A stretch of 37,916 nt of DNA from Parvularculaceae bacterium (lineage in GTDB: Bacteria; Pseudomonadota; Alphaproteobacteria; Caulobacterales; Parvularculaceae), in NCBI GenBank assembly GCA_028284065.1, contig JANQSJ010000018.1:74367-112282 (forward strand). The letters run 5' to 3'. The notes under the pieces are model-generated. The model worked only from the letters and a program-made list of their open reading frames with translations. It was not told the DNA's origin and ran no database searches. The translations under genes were made by a program, and so were the position numbers. Position 1 is the first letter of the stretch. The number at the start of each line of letters is the position of its first letter. This document shows, piece after piece, positions 24,071 through 32,503 of this stretch.

Positions 24071-24296
24071 GGACGCTATCGTTCTCCTCGCGGCGCAAGT
24101 CTCGCTTACTGCTGACAGGCGCACGCCGCCATTGAAAACCGAATTTCATTTCAACTTGTCAATGACGAGCTGGGCGCCGCGGGATGCGTGAAATCATGCT
24201 CCCACACAGAGGGCATTTTCCCTCTGGCCTCATCGAAGAGGCGGAACGCCGCCTCCAGCGCCGCCGGGCGGGCTTTGCAGCAAAGGGAAGACAAGA

Positions 24297-25223
24297 ATGC
24301 TCTTGAGGCTGATCTTGGCGGTCGGCGTCGTGTTCGGCGTCTCGCCGTTGACAGCGCTTGCGGACGATCGCGACGTAGTGTCGGAGACGACGTCGCGCGA
24401 TGGCGGCCCATCAATCTACTGGACCCTGAATGGGCCGGCCCAAGGCGCGCGTCCGATCCTGTATATTGGACAGGGATCGGGGTGCGCGCCGGCGCGATCA
24501 AGTGAAGCGGTTGTGACGCTGGCCGCGCTTGCGACCGGCTACGCGGCGTTGACGGTGGAGAAATACGGCGTTGCGCCGGACGACGAGGCGCGCGGCGTAG
24601 GCGACACTTCCGCCTGCAGCGACGCGTTTCGCCGAGGCCATACGGTCAGCCAGCGTGTTGCGGATATTGAGGCCGTGCTTGCCGACTTGAAATCAAGAAA
24701 GCTATGGAACGGGCGGTTAGCGTTGTTCGGCGGTTCGGAAGGCGGCGCCGTTGTTTCTATCCTCAGCGGACGGTTGGAAGGAATCGACAGTGTGGCGGTG
24801 TTTTCAACGGGCGTTGGGATGACGCTTGCTGAAATGCTGCCCATTACGGCGCCGCCGGATGCGCAACAGGGCATCGCCGTGATGCTGGACGAAATCCGCG
24901 CCAATCCTGACAGGGACGGCGATGCGTTCGGGAACTCCATAAGGTGGTGGGCGGATATAATGGATCGCAGGCTGAGCGATGATTTGCTCAAGGGCGATGG
25001 GCCCGTCCTGCTTGTGCAGGGCGTCGATGACCAATTCGCCCCGGCGGCGGCAGCGCGGAAGGCTCGCGACGCCTTCGTCGCCGCCGGCGAAGAAGGCAGA
25101 CTGACCTATTGGGAGTTGGCCGATCGCGACCATGGCATGGTTGACGGTGAGGGGCGCTCTCATATGCAGGAGACGCTGGGGCGCGTTGCGGCATGGATCG
25201 CGGAGCGGCGCAGCGATGAGTAA
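24297..25223 (+). CDS. Exported alpha/beta-hydrolase
   Basis: A 308-residue protein with a signal peptide (LLRLILAVGVVFGVSPLTALA, cleavage about residue 22). The fold is alpha/beta-hydrolase: nucleophile elbow FGGSEGGAV with Ser between glycine-rich turns, acid at VQGVDDQFAP and His at DRDHGMVDG, in family order. Closest in look to dienelactone hydrolase or prolyl-peptidase-like members, but the substrate cannot be told. Three cysteines occur before the elbow. GGGAAG precedes the ATG. Its 3' end overlaps the next gene by 8 bases, so the two are cotranslated. Confidence 0.82.
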   Translation: MLLRLILAVGVVFGVSPLTALADDRDVVSETTSRDGGPSIYWTLNGPAQGARPILYIGQGSGCAPARSSEAVVTLAALATGYAALTVEKYGVAPDDEARGVGDTSACSDAFRRGHTVSQRVADIEAVLADLKSRKLWNGRLALFGGSEGGAVVSILSGRLEGIDSVAVFSTGVGMTLAEMLPITAPPDAQQGIAVMLDEIRANPDRDGDAFGNSIRWWADIMDRRLSDDLLKGDGPVLLVQGVDDQFAPAAAARKARDAFVAAGEEGRLTYWELADRDHGMVDGEGRSHMQETLGRVAAWIAERRSDE

Positions 25224-25662
25224 GGCTGATTTCCATTGGCCCGTCGTCGACCCGTTCGTCCGCTCTCTGACGGTTGCGGCGGACGACATCGACGAGTTCG
25301 GCCACGCGAATAATGTGCGCTATGTCGCCTGGGCGATGGACATCGCCTGGGCGCACTCAAAGGCGGTCGGGCTTGACTTCGCCGCCTATCGCCGGATTGG
25401 CGCAGGGGTCGTCGTCCACCGCCATGATTTTCAGTATCTGAAGCCGGCTCTTGTCGGGGAGGAAATCGCGGCGGCCACCTGGATCGCCGCCAATGACGGC
25501 CGGGTCAGGATTGAGCGGGCGTATGAGTTCCGCCGCGCCGCGGACGGCGTTGTTCTCTTCCGCGGATCGTCCCACATGGTGTGCATTGAGTTGGCGGGCG
25601 GCCGGCCGACCCGCATGCCGCCGGAATTCGTCAGCGCCTATGCGCCGTCGCCCAAGACCTGA
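25216..25662 (+). CDS. Acyl-CoA thioesterase, 4HBT (YbgC-like)
   Basis: A 148-residue single hotdog domain. The family's active-site region is plain: DDIDEFGHANNVRYVAWAMD, with Asp-x-x-GH-NN-Y as in 4-hydroxybenzoyl-CoA thioesterase/YbgC proteins, which hydrolyse acyl-CoA thioesters in the cytoplasm. The core strand VVHRHDFQYLKPALVGEEI and the closing strand SSHMVCIEL match. The ATG at 25216 lies inside the end of the hydrolase gene; a longer frame upstream gives only translated overlap. The substrate is unknown. Confidence 0.88.
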   Translation: MSKADFHWPVVDPFVRSLTVAADDIDEFGHANNVRYVAWAMDIAWAHSKAVGLDFAAYRRIGAGVVVHRHDFQYLKPALVGEEIAAATWIAANDGRVRIERAYEFRRAADGVVLFRGSSHMVCIELAGGRPTRMPPEFVSAYAPSPKT

Positions 25663-25681
25663 GAGATAGAGGAGCCGCGCC

Positions 25682-26167
25682 ATGCCGTCATTCGACATCG
25701 TCTCGGAGGTCGAGGTCGCCGAAGCCGACAACGCCGTCCAGAACGTGATGCGCGAGATCGGAACCCGGTTTGACTTCAAGGGCTCGAAATCGACTGTGGA
25801 GATGAAGGACGCCGTCATCACCATCAACGCCGACGACGACATGAAGCTGCGCCAGATGCATGAAATCCTGCAGGGCAATATGCAGAAGCGCGGGATTGAG
25901 CCGGGCTCCCTCGACTATCAGAAAGTCGAGCAGGCGGCGGGCCAGTCAGTGCGCCAGCAGGTCTTGCTGCGTCAGGGAATCGACAAGGAGACGGCGAAAA
26001 AGATCGTCAAGGAGATCAAGGGCGCGAAATTCAAGGTTCAGGCGGCGATCCAGGGCGAGGAGCTGAGGATCACCGGCAAAAAGCGCGACGATCTCCAGGA
26101 CGTGATCGCATTCGTGAAGGGCCTGAAAATCGAGCAACCGCTGCAATTCAAGAACTTTCGCGACTAG
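25682..26167 (+). CDS. yajQ: YajQ-family nucleotide-binding protein
   Basis: A 161-residue protein with the whole YajQ fold: MPSFDIVSEVEVAEADNA, TRFDFKGSKSTVEM, GIEPGSLDYQKVEQAAG, IDKETAKKIVKEIK and the ending LQFKNFRD. The family binds nucleotides or cyclic di-GMP and, in Xanthomonas and relatives, modulates gene expression as a cyclic di-GMP effector. AGAGGAG precedes the ATG. It follows the thioesterase by 19 bases and may be cotranscribed. Confidence 0.97.
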   Translation: MPSFDIVSEVEVAEADNAVQNVMREIGTRFDFKGSKSTVEMKDAVITINADDDMKLRQMHEILQGNMQKRGIEPGSLDYQKVEQAAGQSVRQQVLLRQGIDKETAKKIVKEIKGAKFKVQAAIQGEELRITGKKRDDLQDVIAFVKGLKIEQPLQFKNFRD

Positions 26168-26179
26168 TCAGCGGTTCGT

Positions 26180-26225
26180 CGTCCTGCGGCTCGCGCGAGG
26201 CGCCGTTTTCAAAAGCCGCAGGACG
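26180..26225. terminator. Inverted repeat after yajQ, possible terminator
   Basis: Twelve-base perfect arms, CGTCCTGCGGCT (26180-26191) and AGCCGCAGGACG (26214-26225), enclose a 22-base loop, 13 bases after the yajQ stop. No T run follows, so intrinsic termination would be weak; it may protect the transcript's 3' end. Confidence 0.5.
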
Positions 26226-26302
26226 CGCTAAGCGCTTGTTTCAAGAGAGCCAAGCGGCGGCCCTCGGGGCGGCGGCGCTAGCGGCGTGCAGCTTGGGGGA
26301 AG

Positions 26303-26578
26303 ATGCAACAGATGGGAGTCGTGCACGTGGCGGAAATCGAAAGCGCGCTGTTGGAGATCATCAAGGAGAACGCCGTCGGCCTCACCGGCGACCCGACCCG
26401 CGAGACTGCGATCACCGATCTTGGGATAGACAGCTTCGCCGTGGTGGAGATCATCTATGAGGTCGAAGAAAAGCTCGGCATCGAGGTGCCGTTCAACGCC
26501 AATGAAAACCCCCTCGCCAACATGAAGACCGTCGGCGATCTTATCGACGCCGTCAAAGACATGAGCGGCCAGTCATAG
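26303..26578 (+). CDS. Acyl carrier protein
   Basis: A small acidic carrier protein (up to 91 residues) with the phosphopantetheine site TDLGIDSFAVVEII, whose Ser takes the 4'-phosphopantetheine arm, and an acidic second helix (EIIYEVEEKLGIEVPF). It differs from the housekeeping AcpP, and the ketoacyl synthase gene starts 27 bases downstream, so the two probably form a dedicated pair for a special acyl chain. The start is uncertain: ATG 26303 leaves little room after GGGGGAAG, while ATG 26312 or GTG 26327 have better spacing. Confidence 0.88.
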   Translation: MQQMGVVHVAEIESALLEIIKENAVGLTGDPTRETAITDLGIDSFAVVEIIYEVEEKLGIEVPFNANENPLANMKTVGDLIDAVKDMSGQS

Positions 26579-26605
26579 GGCTGGCGAGCCCAAGGGAGCG
26601 GCGGT

Positions 26606-27844
26606 TTGAGCGTGGTTGACGCGAACAGGGGCGGACGCCGGGTTGTCGTTACCGGCATGGGCGCTGTTTGCGCGACCGGCAAGAGCGTCGACGAATTCTG
26701 GTCGAACGCCGTCAATGGCGTCTGCGGCACCGAGATCCGCACGATCAAGGCGAATGACGGGTCGCAGATCACCGTGCCCGTGGCGCAGATGGACGGGTTT
26801 GAGCCGTTCGCCAAAGAGCTCGGCCGCGATCTCGGCCGCGCCGACGACTTTTCGAAATTCGCCGCCTTCGCCGCCGACCAGGCGGTCGCCGCGTCTGGGC
26901 TCGACTTCGCCGAGGGCGACCTCGGCGGCCGGACGGCGACAATCATGGGCACCGGGATCGGCGGCCAGTCCTCGCTGGAGGACACCTATATCAGCATGCT
27001 GTGCTTCGAAAAGCGGCCGCATCCTTTGACGATCCTCCGCCTCATTCCGAATGCCGCGGCGAGCCACCTGTCGATCCGCTATGGCTTGCGCGGGCCGGCG
27101 TTCGCGATTTCCTCCGCCTGCGCATCGGGCGCCCACGCGATCGGCGTCGCGGCGGACCTCATCCGCGCCGGGACGAGCGACGCGGCGGTCGCCGGCGCCT
27201 CCGAAGCGATCATCAACAAGGGCGCGCTGCACGCCTGGAAGCAAATGCACATCCTGTCGGACGAATTCTGCCGGCCGTTCTCGAAGAACCGCAAAGGGCT
27301 CATCATCGGCGAAGGCGCGGGCGTCCTGGTGCTGGAGGAGTACGAGCGGGCGAAGGCGCGCGGCGCGGAAATCCATGCCGAGATTGTCGGCTTCGGCATG
27401 AACGCCGACGGCAAGGACATGATCAACCCCGCCGTGGAAGGCGCGGCCGGCGCCATGAAGGCCGCGCTTGAGGGCGTCCGACTGCCGGCGGGCGAGCGGA
27501 TTTACGTCAACGCCCACGGCACCGGCACGTTGATGAACGATCCGACCGAAACGAAGGCGATCCGCGAAACGCTGGGCGCCGAGGCGGACAGGATTTCGGT
27601 GTCGTCGACCAAGGCGATGCACGGGCACCTTCTGGGCGCGGCCGGCGGCGTTGAATCCGTCATGTCGATCAAGGCGCTTCAGACGGGCGTCATTCCGCCT
27701 ACGATCAATTATGACGAGCCAGACCCTGAATGCGATCTTGATGTGACGCCGAACGAAGCGCGCGAGCGGCCGGTCAACCTCGCGATCTCGAACTCCTTCG
27801 CGTTCGGCGGCTTAAATGCGGTGGTGGCGTTCGGGCGGGTCTGA
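26606..27844 (+). CDS. Beta-ketoacyl-ACP synthase (FabF-like)
   Basis: A 412-residue condensing enzyme that extends acyl chains on ACP by decarboxylative Claisen condensation. The Cys-His-His set is visible: Cys in FAISSACASGAHAIG, His in VNAHGTGTLMNDPTET, and His in SSTKAMHGHLLGAAGG. The N-terminus RRVVVTGMGAVCATG and C-terminus NSFAFGGLNAVVAF are typical. It appears to begin with TTG at 26606, with AAGGGAG 8 bases upstream; GTG at 26612 is the alternative. Paired with the ACP gene upstream, it is likely a second synthase for a special lipid rather than the housekeeping FabF. Confidence 0.92.
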   Translation: MSVVDANRGGRRVVVTGMGAVCATGKSVDEFWSNAVNGVCGTEIRTIKANDGSQITVPVAQMDGFEPFAKELGRDLGRADDFSKFAAFAADQAVAASGLDFAEGDLGGRTATIMGTGIGGQSSLEDTYISMLCFEKRPHPLTILRLIPNAAASHLSIRYGLRGPAFAISSACASGAHAIGVAADLIRAGTSDAAVAGASEAIINKGALHAWKQMHILSDEFCRPFSKNRKGLIIGEGAGVLVLEEYERAKARGAEIHAEIVGFGMNADGKDMINPAVEGAAGAMKAALEGVRLPAGERIYVNAHGTGTLMNDPTETKAIRETLGAEADRISVSSTKAMHGHLLGAAGGVESVMSIKALQTGVIPPTINYDEPDPECDLDVTPNEARERPVNLAISNSFAFGGLNAVVAFGRV

Positions 27845-27874
27845 CCTCTTCGTTGGTCAAGGGATGATTGCGCA

Positions 27875-28303
27875 ATGCCGGCGAAGTCAAACGACAACAA
27901 GCCGAAGCTCCTTTCCGGCGGCAACCCGCAGATCCCGAAGGCCGATGGAGATGCTCCGGTCCAGTCGTATATCGCCGCAATGCCGGGCTGGAAGTCTGAC
28001 GTTGGCCGGTTGCTTGACGAAATCATCTGCGACGTTGTTCCCGACGTTCGCAAAGCGGTCAAATGGAACTCGCCGTTTTACGGCGCGGCGGATCGCGAAG
28101 GTTGGTTCGCGAGCTACCACTGCTTTACGAAGTATATAAAGGTCGCGTTTTTTGACGGCGCATCGTTGACGCCGCCGCCTCCTGAGCCGTCCAAGCACGA
28201 AAAAGTTCGGTACTTCCACGTTTTTGAAGCCAAGCCGTTTGACGAATCGCAATTCGCCGACTGGGTTCGTCAGGCCGCCGCCTTGCCGGGCGAGAAATTG
28301 TGA
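27875..28303 (+). CDS. DUF1801-family protein
   Basis: A 142-residue protein with the DUF1801 (YdhG-like) pattern: an N-terminal helix (VQSYIAAMPGWKSDVGRLLDE), then VVPDVRKAVKWNSPFYG, a tryptophan-aromatic strand (GWFASYHCFTKYIKVAFF), and a C-terminal helical region. The family is related to the frataxin/CyaY-like fold and has no agreed function. It starts 30 bases after the ketoacyl synthase and ends before a terminator. Confidence 0.85.
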   Translation: MPAKSNDNKPKLLSGGNPQIPKADGDAPVQSYIAAMPGWKSDVGRLLDEIICDVVPDVRKAVKWNSPFYGAADREGWFASYHCFTKYIKVAFFDGASLTPPPPEPSKHEKVRYFHVFEAKPFDESQFADWVRQAAALPGEKL

Positions 28304-28332
28304 GGTCGAGCCGCAAGTCCCGCGGCTGACAA

Positions 28333-28362
28333 AAAACGCCCCGGCCGGAGCCGGAGCGTTTT
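28333..28362. terminator. Intrinsic terminator, probably bidirectional
   Basis: A hairpin AACGCCCCGGC-CGGA-GCCGGAGCGTT (28333-28358, one mismatch) is followed on the plus strand by TTTTCC and preceded by six A, so it could end transcripts from both the DUF1801 gene and the convergent membrane-protein gene. Confidence 0.75.
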
Positions 28363-28404
28363 CCTCAGTCGACAGCGCAAAAGTCGATCGAAAGGAACGT
28401 CGCG

Positions 28405-28758
28405 TCAGGCCGCGACCTTTTTCGGCGGCGCGATCTGATGCAGCCGCGTGCGGAATTCAGAGAACATGCCAATCAGCACGGTAAGCCCGAAATACCGGAC
28501 GACATAGACGCCAAGGTCGTCGACAAATGTCGCTGCGATGCCTTCCATCGAGCCGGTGACTTCCTCAAGGCCGGCGCCGGCGATCGCCTGGGTGGTCAGC
28601 GGCCAGACGAGCTTGTCGATGAAAAGGGCCGCGACGCCGAGCTTCCACATGGAGTGCTGCGGGGCGAACAGCATCGCCATGAAGAAGGCGATGATGAGGG
28701 CGCGGTAGACGTCGGCGCCGGAGAAGCCAAGGCCGACGATGTAGCTGAGGTCTTCCAT
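28405..28758 (-). CDS. Small integral membrane protein, unknown
   Basis: A 117-residue protein starting at the ATG at 28758, which has GAGGGAG upstream (a longer frame to 28800 lacks this). Three hydrophobic segments are seen: ALIIAFFMAMLFAP (about 20-33), MWKLGVAALFIDKLVWPL (about 37-54) and YVVRYFGLTVLIGMF (about 85-99). The tail is basic (HQIAPPKKVAA). I do not recognise a named family. It stands alone, convergent with DUF1801 and divergent from the alkyltransferase gene. Confidence 0.7.
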   Translation of the reverse strand: MEDLSYIVGLGFSGADVYRALIIAFFMAMLFAPQHSMWKLGVAALFIDKLVWPLTTQAIAGAGLEEVTGSMEGIAATFVDDLGVYVVRYFGLTVLIGMFSEFRTRLHQIAPPKKVAA

Positions 28759-28965
28759 CGAAGTCTCCCTCGGGCGTGTTTCAATTCTTCCTCGCCCCAT
28801 TAGGTCTTTGGTAGGGTTAAGGCCGGGTAAAGCCGCGAAAAATGAATTGCGAGGCGGCGAGGCGGCCTTCGACGCGCCGTTCGGCGGGCGCAGGAATCGG
28901 GTGGGCGCGCGCCCGCTAAGAGCCTATTGCGCATGGAGAAACGCCAGAGGGAGGGCCCGGCCGGC

Positions 28966-29901
28966 ATGACCATGACTTATCAAGACGTTTCCACTCCCGG
29001 CGGGGCGTCGCCCGCGGTCGCTGCGGCCCCGACGGTGCGTTTTGCGGGGCCGGAGCCGCGGCTCGACGCTTATGAGCCGGTGGCCGCGGCGGTGGACTAC
29101 CTCGTCGCCCGCCGGGAGGAGCAGCCGAGCCTTGACGACGTCGCCGCCCATGTGGGGCTGAGCCCCGCGCATTTTCAGCGGGTTTTCAAGGCGGGGGCCG
29201 GGCTGTCGCCGAAGCGGTTCCTGCAGCACCTCGCCGCCGCGGACGCCCGCCGCGCGCTTGTGGAGGGCGGCGCGGTCCTCGACGCGGCGCTTGCGGCGGG
29301 CCTCTCCGGCCCGTCGCGTCTGCATGACCTTTTCCTCGTCGCAGAAGCGATGACCCCGGGCGCCTTTCGCCGCAAGGGCGAAGGCGAAACGATCCGCTAC
29401 GCCACCGCCGCCGGGCCGTTCGGCGAAACCCTGATCGGCGCTACGGACAAGGGCGTCTGCTGGCTCAGCTTTCCGTCCTGCGACGGGCTTCAGCGCTCGA
29501 TCGCGGAGATGAAGGCCGACTGGCCCGCCGCTGCGTTCGAGCCTGACGCGGACTTCATCGCGCCGCTGGCCGCGCAGGCCTTCGCCTTCGCCTCGGGCGC
29601 GCGCGGCGGCGATCCGCTGCGGCTGCACGTGCAGGGCACGAATTTCCAGTTGAAAGTCTGGGAGGCGCTCTTGCGCATCCCTAAGGGCCGGTTCGCCACC
29701 TATGGCCATGTGGCTGAAGCGATCGGCAAGAAAAGCGCGTCCCGGGCCGTCGGCGCGGCGGTCGGCGCGAACGCTATCTCGTTGCTAATCCCCTGCCACC
29801 GGGTCATCCGCGCATCCGGGGCGATCCATAACTATCGTTGGGGCGCTGCGCGCAAACGCGCGCTCATCGCTTATGAGACGGCTGCGGCGGGGCCTGGTTA
29901 A
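28966..29901 (+). CDS. AraC-type HTH fused to O6-alkylguanine-DNA alkyltransferase (Ada-like)
   Basis: A 311-residue protein joining two domains. Residues about 35-130 are an AraC-family helix-turn-helix (LDDVAAHVGLSPAHFQRVF, LSPKRFLQHLAAADARRAL). Residues about 145-305 are the methyltransferase: FGETLIGATDKGVCWLSF, FQLKVWEALLRIPKGRFATY and the acceptor motif IPCHRVI with its Cys, followed by GAIHNYRWG. It transfers alkyl groups from O6-alkylguanine to that Cys, a one-use repair. The N-terminal zinc/methylphosphotriester domain of E. coli Ada is absent. ATG 28966 is chosen for the AGGGAGG upstream; a frame to 28927 has none. Confidence 0.92.
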   Translation: MTMTYQDVSTPGGASPAVAAAPTVRFAGPEPRLDAYEPVAAAVDYLVARREEQPSLDDVAAHVGLSPAHFQRVFKAGAGLSPKRFLQHLAAADARRALVEGGAVLDAALAAGLSGPSRLHDLFLVAEAMTPGAFRRKGEGETIRYATAAGPFGETLIGATDKGVCWLSFPSCDGLQRSIAEMKADWPAAAFEPDADFIAPLAAQAFAFASGARGGDPLRLHVQGTNFQLKVWEALLRIPKGRFATYGHVAEAIGKKSASRAVGAAVGANAISLLIPCHRVIRASGAIHNYRWGAARKRALIAYETAAAGPG

Positions 29902-30137
29902 GGCCGGCAGGCCTTTCCGGGCGAACTCCCGCATCTGTCGAGGCAGGCGCTGTACCTGGAATAGTCGCTGTCGCCGCCCAGGGTGGCGTCGCACTCGCGC
30001 CGACAGGCGTTCTCCCACGCCCCGCAGGCCGAGCCCACCGCGAGGTCGGCCGCAACCTCTTCGGGCGAAGAGCCCGCGCATGCGGCGAGGGACGCTGCGG
30101 CGAGAATGCCGGCTAAGGGCTGGAAAACGGATTTCAT
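29898..30137 (-). CDS. Small cysteine-rich lipoprotein
   Basis: A 79-residue protein with a lipoprotein signal (SVFQPLAGILAAASLAAC, lipobox LAAC, lipid Cys at 20). The short mature part has five more cysteines (SACGAW, ENACRREC, SACLDRC, KACRP-type pattern) that could form disulfides. It overlaps the 3' end of the convergent alkyltransferase gene: both stop codons use the same TTAA (29898-29901). The family is not recognised. Confidence 0.7.
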   Translation of the reverse strand: MKSVFQPLAGILAAASLAACAGSSPEEVAADLAVGSACGAWENACRRECDATLGGDSDYSRYSACLDRCGSSPGKACRP

Positions 30138-30281
30138 GACGCCGAACTGCTCCGAACGAGGGTCCCCGCAGTTTCTCAGCTAGCGCATAAATCCCTGTGG
30201 CGCGCGCGCAAATCGACCAGCCGAACGAAATCAGGGGCCGCACGGCGAGGTTAGCCAGCGCGGCCGCCCCGCCGCCGATCA

Positions 30282-30309
30282 TTGCAACACGCTGATCCGC
30301 GTCTATATT
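30282..30309 (+). promoter_or_regulatory. Promoter of the yajC-secD-secF operon
   Basis: TTGCAA (30282-30287) and TATATT (30304-30309) are separated by 16 bases and lie about 65 bases before the yajC start, a good housekeeping promoter match. Confidence 0.65.
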
Positions 30310-30375
30310 CCGCCGCGCCCGGCCGCGCCTTTGCGCGCGGCCCGCCGGAATTTTATCGGGAGTCCCCTAGAGCCC

Positions 30376-30714
30376 ATGCTGATTTCAACCGCCTACGCGC
30401 AGGCCGGCGCCGCCGCGCCCCAGGCGCCTAGCCCGCTTCTGCAACTTGCGCCGCTCGTGTTCCTGTTCGTTGTATTCTACTTCCTGCTCATCAGGCCCCA
30501 GGCCCAGGCGCGCAAGAAGCACATGGAGATGGTCGCCGCCGTGAAGCGCGGCGATCAGGTGGTCACCGCCGGCGGCGTGCACGGCAAGGTGTCCAAAGTG
30601 CTCGACGACGAGAATGTCATGGTCGACATCGCCGACGGCGTCGCGATCAAGGTCGTGAAGTCGACGCTGTCCAATGTCGTCACCAAGACCGCGCCGGCGG
30701 CCAATGACGGCTGA
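30376..30714 (+). CDS. yajC: Sec translocon accessory subunit YajC
   Basis: A 112-residue single-pass membrane protein that associates with SecD and SecF. A membrane helix LVFLFVVFYFLLIRP (about 27-41) is followed by the family motif QAQARKKHMEMVAAVKRGD and DQVVTAGGVHGKVSKV. The ATG at 30376 gives the usual short N-terminus; a frame to 30331 would add a basic stretch with no ribosome site. It precedes secD by 44 bases, the standard order. Confidence 0.95.
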   Translation: MLISTAYAQAGAAAPQAPSPLLQLAPLVFLFVVFYFLLIRPQAQARKKHMEMVAAVKRGDQVVTAGGVHGKVSKVLDDENVMVDIADGVAIKVVKSTLSNVVTKTAPAANDG

Positions 30715-30758
30715 CGCCCGCGCGGCGTAAGGGCGGCGTCGGCAAGGGAGGCTCGTGA

Positions 30759-32378
30759 ATGCTTCAGTTCAATCGCTGGCAGGTGGGCGGCATTGCGTTG
30801 CTCCTTTTTTTCGGCGCTCTTTTCGCGTTCCCGAATTTCCTGTCCGAGGATCAATCTGCGTCGATGCCGGGCTTCGTGCCGAAGACGCGGGTCAATCTCG
30901 GACTCGACCTGCGCGGCGGCTCCTATCTCCTTTTGAAGGTCGAGACCGATGAGGTGATCGATAACCGCATGGCGGGGCTTCGGCGCGAACTACAGCGGGA
31001 GATGCGTCCGCGGGGCGACCGGCCGCGCATCGCGCTTGAGTCGCTGCCGACTTATGACGCCGAGACGACGACCGTCAGCTTGCGCGTGCGCGACGAGGCG
31101 CAGGTTGAGGACGCCGCGGACCGCGTCCGCGACCTCACGCGCCAGGGCGGGATCGCCGTCGGTCCTGTCCTTCGGCCCTATACGGTGGAGGTGACGGGGC
31201 CGCGTATCGACGTGGGGATGACGGCGGAGGCGAAGCGCTATTACGGCGACGAGGCGGTGAAGGATTCCATCGAGGTCGTCCGCAGGCGCATCGACCCTGT
31301 CGGCAACAAGGAAGTCGCCATCCAGCCGCAAGGGACCGACCGGATCATCGTCCAGGCGCCGGGGGACAATGACCCCGAGCGCCTGAAGGCGCTGATTAAC
31401 CGCACCGGCCAGCTGAACTTCCACCATGTGGACCGTTCGATCAGCCCGCAGGAGGCGGAGGCCGGCGCTCTGCCGCCAGGCCGCGCCGTCTTTCCGTTTG
31501 CGGAATATGAAGGGCCGGGCTCGCTAGTCGTCTATGAGGAGCCTGAGGTCACCGGCGACATGGTGGAGAATGCGAGCGCCGAACCGAACCCGGACGGCGG
31601 CTTTCAGATCTCGTTCCAGTTCGATGGGCGCGGCGCGCGCCGTTTCGGCGATTTCACCCGCGAGAATGTGGGCGAGCTTTTCGCCATCGTCCTTGACGGC
31701 GAGATCATCTCCGCGCCGCGAATCCAGTCGCCGATCACCGGCGGTTCGGGCCGCATCACGGGCCAGTTCACGCCGGAGGAGGTCTCGCGCACGGCGACGC
31801 TTATTCGCTCCGGCGCGCTTCCGGCGACGCTGACGACCATCGAGCAGCGCTCGGTGGGCGCCGAGCTCGGCGCGGATTCGGTGCGCGCTGGGGCGATCGC
31901 GCTCATCGTCGGATTTATCGGCGTCATCATCTATATGGTGGTGAGTTATGGCCGCTTCGGCGTCTACGCCGACCTGGCGCTCCTCGCCAATGTCGTGCTG
32001 ATCGCCGGAGCGTTGTCGCTTTTCGGCTCGACCCTGACGCTGCCTGGAATCGCCGGCATCGTCTTGACGATCGGCATGGCGGTCGACGCCAATGTCCTTA
32101 TTTTTGAGCGCATCCGCGAGGAGCTGTCCGGCGGCAAGTCCCCGATCGTCGCCGTCGAGACAGGCTATCGCAAAGCGTGGTCTGCTATTCTTGACGCCAA
32201 TGTGACGACCTTCCTAGCCGCGCTCATCATGTTCCAGCTTGGCGCTGGACCGGTGCGCGGCTTCGCCGTAACCCTCGCCGTCGGCGTCGTCACGTCCGTC
32301 TTCACCGCGTTCGTGCTGACGCGCCTCCTAGCCGGCTCTTACCTCCTCGGCTCGAGGCCCAAGGCGATCGCTCTTTAA
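30759..32378 (+). CDS. secD: Protein-export membrane protein SecD
   Basis: A 539-residue SecD, an RND-type subunit that uses the proton gradient to help pull proteins out of the Sec channel. An N-terminal helix (GGIALLLFFGALFAFPNF, about 8-25) precedes the periplasmic P1 region, starting at VNLGLDLRGGSYLLL. The C-terminal half has five membrane helices with the motif TIGMAVDANVLIFERIREEL. GGGAGG lies before the ATG. Length and order are normal for the family. Confidence 0.97.
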   Translation: MLQFNRWQVGGIALLLFFGALFAFPNFLSEDQSASMPGFVPKTRVNLGLDLRGGSYLLLKVETDEVIDNRMAGLRRELQREMRPRGDRPRIALESLPTYDAETTTVSLRVRDEAQVEDAADRVRDLTRQGGIAVGPVLRPYTVEVTGPRIDVGMTAEAKRYYGDEAVKDSIEVVRRRIDPVGNKEVAIQPQGTDRIIVQAPGDNDPERLKALINRTGQLNFHHVDRSISPQEAEAGALPPGRAVFPFAEYEGPGSLVVYEEPEVTGDMVENASAEPNPDGGFQISFQFDGRGARRFGDFTRENVGELFAIVLDGEIISAPRIQSPITGGSGRITGQFTPEEVSRTATLIRSGALPATLTTIEQRSVGAELGADSVRAGAIALIVGFIGVIIYMVVSYGRFGVYADLALLANVVLIAGALSLFGSTLTLPGIAGIVLTIGMAVDANVLIFERIREELSGGKSPIVAVETGYRKAWSAILDANVTTFLAALIMFQLGAGPVRGFAVTLAVGVVTSVFTAFVLTRLLAGSYLLGSRPKAIAL

Positions 32379-32503
32379 AGGACGCCCGCGCTCAAATTGA
32401 CCCAATCATTTGACCATAGCCCCTGCAACATAAGGCCGGCCTTTGAGTTGCGCCGCCGGACGTTCGCGCGGGCGGGCGATGGAGATCTGGAGAAAGGCGC
32501 GAA

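Noticed and set aside
32379-32503. Separate promoter for secF
   Set aside because: Two TTGACC hexamers occur but neither has a -10 match at 16-18 bases.
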